Shown here one piece after another: positions 60,296-64,000 of a stretch of DNA of 64,000 nt. This DNA is from Nocardia fluminea. Its GTDB lineage: Bacteria > Actinomycetota > Actinomycetes > Mycobacteriales > Mycobacteriaceae. The notes beneath the pieces were generated by a model. It saw only the letters and a list, made by a program, of their open reading frames with translations, was not told the DNA's origin and made no database searches. Each line of letters begins with the position of its first letter. Position 1 is the first letter of the stretch. The translations under genes and the position numbers were made by a program. The stretch lies in assembly GCF_002846365.1 (NCBI RefSeq), contig NZ_PJMW01000003.1, forward strand, positions 186,001-250,000. The letters are read 5' to 3'.

Positions 60296-60985
60296 ATGGG
60301 CTCCCGCAAATCTCCTGATACGTCTGAACACGACGTGGCATCCTCGCCATTGCCCGAGGCACTCGCGATCAGGCAACCGCGACAGAAGCGCAGCCGCGAA
60401 GCATGGCAGCGGGTGCTCGAGGCCGGTATCACGCTGCTGGAGTCTGCGGGCTACGGTGGCTTCACGATCGCCGCGCTCAGTGAAACGTCCGGGATCAACC
60501 CGCGGGCCATCTATGAACGCGCATCGAGCAAAGATGCCTTGTTCCTGGCTGTTTACGAGCACAAGATGGCGCAGATGGCGACCGATCGGGACCACTTGTT
60601 CAGGGAGGCTCAGGAGCCAGATCTACCGCCGACGCAGGTGATCAGCCGGGCGGTCGCCGCCGTGCTACTGCTTTTCGAGCGCAACGCCGAGTTCCTCCGC
60701 CCTGTCATCGCGATCGCGCCCGAGCATCACGTGGTTTTCGAACGGGGCAAACGGCATACCGCCCTGCTCGGGGATATGTTCGTCGCCGCGCTCGGGCGAA
60801 CCGGACTGCTGAGCGGTGACTCGACACCGGGGTGGCAAGCCTTTCGCGCCGTTTACGCGATAGCCGTGCTACGCACGATGCAGGGTGCTGAGTTCATCAG
60901 CCCGGCACCGACACTCGACGCGGAGATCGCGTACTCGACGACAATGGTCGAACAGTATCTCCGAGCGGGGCGGACCGGCGAATGA
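60296..60985 (+). CDS. TetR-family regulator of the FAD monooxygenase
   Basis: This 229-residue protein starts at ATG 60296. The helix-turn-helix is at 28-75 (RQKRSREAWQRVLEAGITLLESAGYGGFTIAALSETSGINPRAIYERASSKDALFLAVYEHK). The ligand domain shows QVISRAVAAVLLLFERNAEFLRPVIAIAPEHHVVF. It is divergent from the FAD monooxygenase gene at 60039 with a strong palindrome between them. It most likely represses that gene and itself. Confidence 0.88.
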   Translation: MGSRKSPDTSEHDVASSPLPEALAIRQPRQKRSREAWQRVLEAGITLLESAGYGGFTIAALSETSGINPRAIYERASSKDALFLAVYEHKMAQMATDRDHLFREAQEPDLPPTQVISRAVAAVLLLFERNAEFLRPVIAIAPEHHVVFERGKRHTALLGDMFVAALGRTGLLSGDSTPGWQAFRAVYAIAVLRTMQGAEFISPAPTLDAEIAYSTTMVEQYLRAGRTGE

Positions 60986-61016
60986 ACTCGGCCGCGTAGC
61001 GGTACTCGAATGGCCC

Positions 61017-61970
61017 TCAGGGCTTCGGTAGCCCGATCCGGACCGGATGAATCGGTCCGGTGTCTTCGTCGCGGATTTCGCGGCAGACCTGCTGGATCGA
61101 CTCACGGAGCCACGTGTTGGCGGGGTCGGTGGTGTGCAGGGGATGCCAGAACATGGCCTCCACCACCGGTATCTCGAGCTCGGCGACGAATTCCACGACG
61201 GTCACCGACAACCCGGTCGCCAATCGGGTGGCCAGCAGCCGTGGGACCAAGGCCACGAGGTCGGTGCCTTCTACGAGGAACGGCAGGATCTGCCAGCCCG
61301 ATACCCTGGCGGCCACGACGGGGGTGACGCCGGCATCGGCGAGGAACTGCATGGGCGGTGTCGTCACACCGGGGCCGAATTCACCGGCGGCGTGTGGTGC
61401 GGCGGCGAGATCGGCGAGAGTCAGCTCGGCGCGATCGAGCAATGGGTTGCCGCTGTCCATGACGGCGACGAACTCGTCGCGGAACAACTGGCGGTAGCTG
61501 CCGCCGAAATCGAATCCCATCGGGCCGACGACCACATCCACCTGACCGAATGCCTCGAGGCCGGGGTCGATCCCGGCGGTACGGACGATATCCACCGATA
61601 CGTGGGGTGCATGCTGGGTGATCAGCTTGCGCAACGGCCGGACTACGACCGTGGTCGCGTAGTCGGAGGCGGCGAGGACGAAGGTGCGGTCGGTGTCGGC
61701 GGGATCGAACTCCGACCGCATCTGCATCGCGTCCTGGACCCGCGCCACGGCCTCCTGGACGGCCGGGGCGAGACTGCGCGCGAACGCGGTCAAGGCGTAT
61801 TCCCGTCCGGCGCGGACCAGGAGTTCGTCGTCGAAATGGCGGCGCAGCCGGGCCAGTGCGGCGCTCATCGCCGATTGGCTCAGGTGCACGCGTTCGGCCG
61901 CTCGGGATACGTTGCGCAATTCGAGCAACGCCTGCAGATGTGGCAGCAGGTTCAGGTCGACTTCCTTCAC
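61017..61970 (-). CDS. LysR-family regulator (NodD-like)
   Basis: This 317-residue protein has a GTG start at 61970 behind AAGGAGTGCCG. The LysR helix-turn-helix is VDLNLLPHLQALLELRNVSRAAERVHLSQSAMSAALARLRRHFDDELLVRAGREYALTAFA (4-63), and the effector domain follows (FVLAASDYATTVVVRPLRKLI ...). The DLNLL start is typical of NodD/LinR-like regulators of aromatic catabolism. It is the third gene on this strand after the FAD monooxygenase and amidohydrolase genes (52-base gap) and probably controls them. Confidence 0.92.
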   Translation of the reverse strand: MKEVDLNLLPHLQALLELRNVSRAAERVHLSQSAMSAALARLRRHFDDELLVRAGREYALTAFARSLAPAVQEAVARVQDAMQMRSEFDPADTDRTFVLAASDYATTVVVRPLRKLITQHAPHVSVDIVRTAGIDPGLEAFGQVDVVVGPMGFDFGGSYRQLFRDEFVAVMDSGNPLLDRAELTLADLAAAPHAAGEFGPGVTTPPMQFLADAGVTPVVAARVSGWQILPFLVEGTDLVALVPRLLATRLATGLSVTVVEFVAELEIPVVEAMFWHPLHTTDPANTWLRESIQQVCREIRDEDTGPIHPVRIGLPKP

Positions 61971-62022
61971 CGGCACTCCTTCGCCCTGGCCACTGTCCCG
62001 CGTGCCCTGTCCTTTCGAAACC

Positions 62023-63072
62023 CTACGTGAGCAGGTCCTGCCGGTCGGCGATGTCGGGGAGCAGTGCCGCGGCGTTGCCGGACAGTACGGCCCGGACGAC
62101 CTCTTCGGGCAGGCCTGCGGCGCGAACTGCGGCGACGGGGTCGTCGGTTCCCATATCGAAGGGAAAATCCGAACCGAGCAGCACACGCGTGGGCCCGGCT
62201 ACTCTGATCAGCTCCGCGAGCTGATCACTGTCGTGGGTGAGCGAGTCGAACCAGAGCCGCCGCATATACGTCGACGGGAGATGCCGGCACCCATGGGCTT
62301 CGGGGCGTACCCGCCAGGCATGGTCGGAGCGCCCCATGATCGTTGGAAGGTACCCACCGCCATGTGCTGCGACCACGCGCAGGCCGGGGTAGCGGTCGAG
62401 AACCCCGCCGAAGATCAAGTGGGACAGTGCAATGGCATTCTCAGCGGGTTGCGACACGGTGTTGGCCAGGTAGAACCGATTCAGTCGTTCGTCGACTGAG
62501 CACCCGAACGGATGTAGGAACACGACGGCGCCCGCCTTCTCGGCGGCCGCCCAGAACGGGTTGAGCGCCGGATCCGACAGCTCCACAGTGTTCGCCTGGC
62601 CGCCGGAGGCGGAGGCGCCGAAGGACCCGATTTCCACGCCACGCAATCCGCGGCCGAGGGCGTCGTCGAGGGCAGCAACCATCTGTTGGGGATGCTGTAG
62701 CGGGGCGACACCGAGTCCGAGGAGTCGGTCGGGGGCGCGGCCGACCAGCTCACCGATTGCCGCATTCACTCGCTTGGCGACCTCGAGCGCATCGTCGGGT
62801 CGGAGGAACGGGTAGTAGTGCGACGGCGACGGGGATACCAACTGGAGGTCGACCTCGGCGGTATCCATCGCGGTCAGGCGGGCGGGCAGGTCAGTCAGCA
62901 GTTGCCAGCGTTCGCCGATCATGCGGCCCGAGACGGCGAGGGACTCGTGTCCGTTGCGGCGGGCATCGAGATCTTTGGCGGCGGCGAGGCCCTCGGGGTC
63001 GAGTTCGCCGACGTAGGCTTCGACGTCGGGCAGCAGAGCGTGCGCGTGCACGTCGACAATCTGGTCCGTCAC
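62023..63072 (-). CDS. Amidohydrolase-2 family decarboxylase/hydrolase (ACMSD-like)
   Basis: This 349-residue TIM-barrel metal enzyme has a GTG start at 63072 that overlaps the stop of the upstream monooxygenase gene. Metal ligands are H9-A-H11 in VDVHAH, a His in VVFLHPFG, a His in VVAAHGGGYLP and an Asp in LLGSDFPFDMG. This is the pattern of 2-amino-3-carboxymuconate-semialdehyde decarboxylase and gamma-resorcylate decarboxylase relatives. With the coupled FAD monooxygenase it suggests a route that hydroxylates then decarboxylates or hydrolyses an aromatic acid. Substrate not known. Confidence 0.9.
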   Translation of the reverse strand: MTDQIVDVHAHALLPDVEAYVGELDPEGLAAAKDLDARRNGHESLAVSGRMIGERWQLLTDLPARLTAMDTAEVDLQLVSPSPSHYYPFLRPDDALEVAKRVNAAIGELVGRAPDRLLGLGVAPLQHPQQMVAALDDALGRGLRGVEIGSFGASASGGQANTVELSDPALNPFWAAAEKAGAVVFLHPFGCSVDERLNRFYLANTVSQPAENAIALSHLIFGGVLDRYPGLRVVAAHGGGYLPTIMGRSDHAWRVRPEAHGCRHLPSTYMRRLWFDSLTHDSDQLAELIRVAGPTRVLLGSDFPFDMGTDDPVAAVRAAGLPEEVVRAVLSGNAAALLPDIADRQDLLT

Positions 63073-64000
63073 GCCGGTTCCTTCACCATGTGGGCGACAC
63101 GCTGAATGACTTCCGCCACGTCGCCGCGGTGGCCGTCGACCATCCACTGCACGAGCTGGGTGGAGGATTCGACTACGGTCTTGGCTCGTTCGAACCGGCG
63201 TTCCCGGAACCGGGTGAACACCGCGTCGAGCGGGGCGTCGTCGGCGAACAGTTCCTCGACGAGCACCACGGCGTCTTCGAGTGCCATTGCCGCTCCCTGC
63301 GCGATCGTCGGCGGGCAGTTGTGGACTGCGTCGCCGATCAGGACCACCCGGTCGCGGTGCCAGGGGCCCTCGACGAGATGGGTGGTGAACCAGGTGTAGT
63401 TGGCCGGGGTGTTCTCGTCGACCGAGTCGGCGATCTGTTTCCACGGTCCGCCGTAGCCGACCGCGAGTTCCTTGAAGATCAGCGGTTGCGCGCTGTCGCG
63501 GACCTGGGCATCCTCGACGATGTAGGCGTAGATCGAGTCGTCGCTGGTGGGGCAATATCCGGCGATGTGGTGCGGGCCGCCGTAGATGAGGTCGGTGCGA
63601 GTGACGTCGGTGGGACGCGGGACCACTACGCGCCAGGCACCGACGCCGGTGGGACGAGGGGCGATGTCGATACCGAGCAGACCCCGGGTGGCAGAGTTGA
63701 GCCCGTCGGCGGCGATCAGCAGATCGTAGGACCTGCGATCACCGGCCGTCGTGACCGTGGTGGCGGTCGTTTCGTTCGAGTCGATGCTCAACACGTCGGC
63801 GCCGTAACGGATCCTTCCACCGGCCGTGTCGAACCGGTCGCGCAGGATCGCGGCGAGTTCGGGCCGGTGCATTCCCACTGTGGCCGGCAGATCGTCCCCA
63901 CCGGTCCGTACGTCGTTCATGACGACCAGGACAGTGGCTTCGGGGTCGGGGGCGCGCAGGCCGACGGTGTCGAAGGAGTAACCCTGGGCCTGGATGCGAT
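63069..64000 (-). CDS. FAD-dependent monooxygenase, C-terminal part (partial)
   Basis: The gene is cut by the right window edge; about 310 C-terminal residues are present, starting RIQAQGYSFDTVGLRAPDPEATVLVV. Visible motifs are LPATVGMHRPELAAILRDRF, LLIAADGLNSATRGLLG (the DG motif) and DRVVLIGDAAHNCPP in variant form VVLIGDAVHNCPPTIAQGAAMALEDAVVL. The N-terminal GxGxxG is outside the window. It overlaps the amidohydrolase gene by GTGA and is probably an aromatic hydroxylase of the same short catabolic operon. Confidence 0.88.
   Translation of the reverse strand, partial: RIQAQGYSFDTVGLRAPDPEATVLVVMNDVRTGGDDLPATVGMHRPELAAILRDRFDTAGGRIRYGADVLSIDSNETTATTVTTAGDRRSYDLLIAADGLNSATRGLLGIDIAPRPTGVGAWRVVVPRPTDVTRTDLIYGGPHHIAGYCPTSDDSIYAYIVEDAQVRDSAQPLIFKELAVGYGGPWKQIADSVDENTPANYTWFTTHLVEGPWHRDRVVLIGDAVHNCPPTIAQGAAMALEDAVVLVEELFADDAPLDAVFTRFRERRFERAKTVVESSTQLVQWMVDGHRGDVAEVIQRVAHMVKEPA

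Noticed and set aside
1..64000. CRISPR arrays, tRNA/rRNA genes, insertion sequences
   Set aside because: Read-through of the intergenic regions on both strands showed no repeat-spacer arrays, cloverleaf-like sequences, rRNA segments, transposase frames or terminal inverted repeats.

Overview
The window is about 64 kb of high-GC actinobacterial DNA. It carries several mycolic-acid-lineage (Corynebacteriales) markers: an acyl-CoA carboxylase epsilon subunit, an LppX/LprG-type lipoprotein, a type III PKS/desaturase pair like M. tuberculosis Rv1372 (pks18)/Rv1371, a GpgS-like glycosyltransferase, F420/LLM-type oxidoreductases and a LysB-like mycolyl esterase. Together with a full aromatic (type II) polyketide cluster this points to Nocardia or a close relative; the genus is an inference. 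No rRNA, tRNA, CRISPR array, insertion sequence or phage structural gene was seen.

Layout. 1-3793 (minus): oligopeptide-type ABC importer (binding lipoprotein, two permeases, ATPase cut by the window edge). 4037-9055 (plus): one SnoaL-like gene, then a five-gene operon (SnoaL-like, MarR, LLM oxidoreductase, Rieske oxygenase, Rieske reductase). 9171-10293: DUF1761-like membrane protein divergent from an HxlR regulator. 26812-10493 (minus): a tightly packed 15-gene aromatic polyketide operon, with a LuxR/LAL-type regulator (27100-28512) just upstream. Its core, in transcription order, is FAD monooxygenase, TcmI-type cyclase, KS-alpha, KS-beta, ACP, ketoreductase, didomain aromatase/cyclase and an oxygenase-SDR fusion. 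This is the E-F-A-B-C-D-L-M order of angucycline clusters such as pga. It is flanked by its own acyl-CoA carboxylase (alpha, beta, epsilon), a malonyl acyltransferase, an MFS exporter, an LLM oxidoreductase and an acyl-CoA-dehydrogenase-like flavin hydroxylase. An 18-bp near-palindrome occurs about 130-140 bp upstream of both this operon and the 4924-9055 operon, so the two are probably co-regulated.

29042-38000: rhodanese; a broken TetR tail; a TetR-SDR-acyl-CoA ligase operon; a secreted lipase; a MerR/TipAS regulator with its operator; a MOSC protein; a TerD-type protein. 38180-43624: GpgS-like transferase convergent with a three-gene operon of cytochrome b5-desaturase, PKS18-like type III PKS and an ABC exporter with a His/Pro/Gly-rich insert in its nucleotide-binding domain. 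43875-47706: LprG-like lipoprotein, XRE and TetR regulators, DapB-like oxidoreductase.

48432-52931: a convergent pair that looks like domesticated phage lysis enzymes, namely a 1116-residue six-module murein hydrolase (M23, PG-binding, DUF1906, amidase, PG-binding, DUF4185) and a LysB-like esterase. They share a perfect 15-bp hairpin terminator and have no phage genes around them. 53342-64000: lipase plus enoyl-reductase-like operon; MpaB/Lcp-type oxygenase with divergent TetR; a small lipoprotein; a FAD monooxygenase with divergent TetR and a 22-bp operator; and a catabolic-looking LysR / amidohydrolase / FAD monooxygenase group cut by the window edge.

The most interesting parts are the angucycline-type cluster with its internal ribosome-binding site inside the oxygenase-reductase fusion and its shared regulatory box, the desaturase/type III PKS/exporter operon, and the orphan LysA/LysB-like pair.
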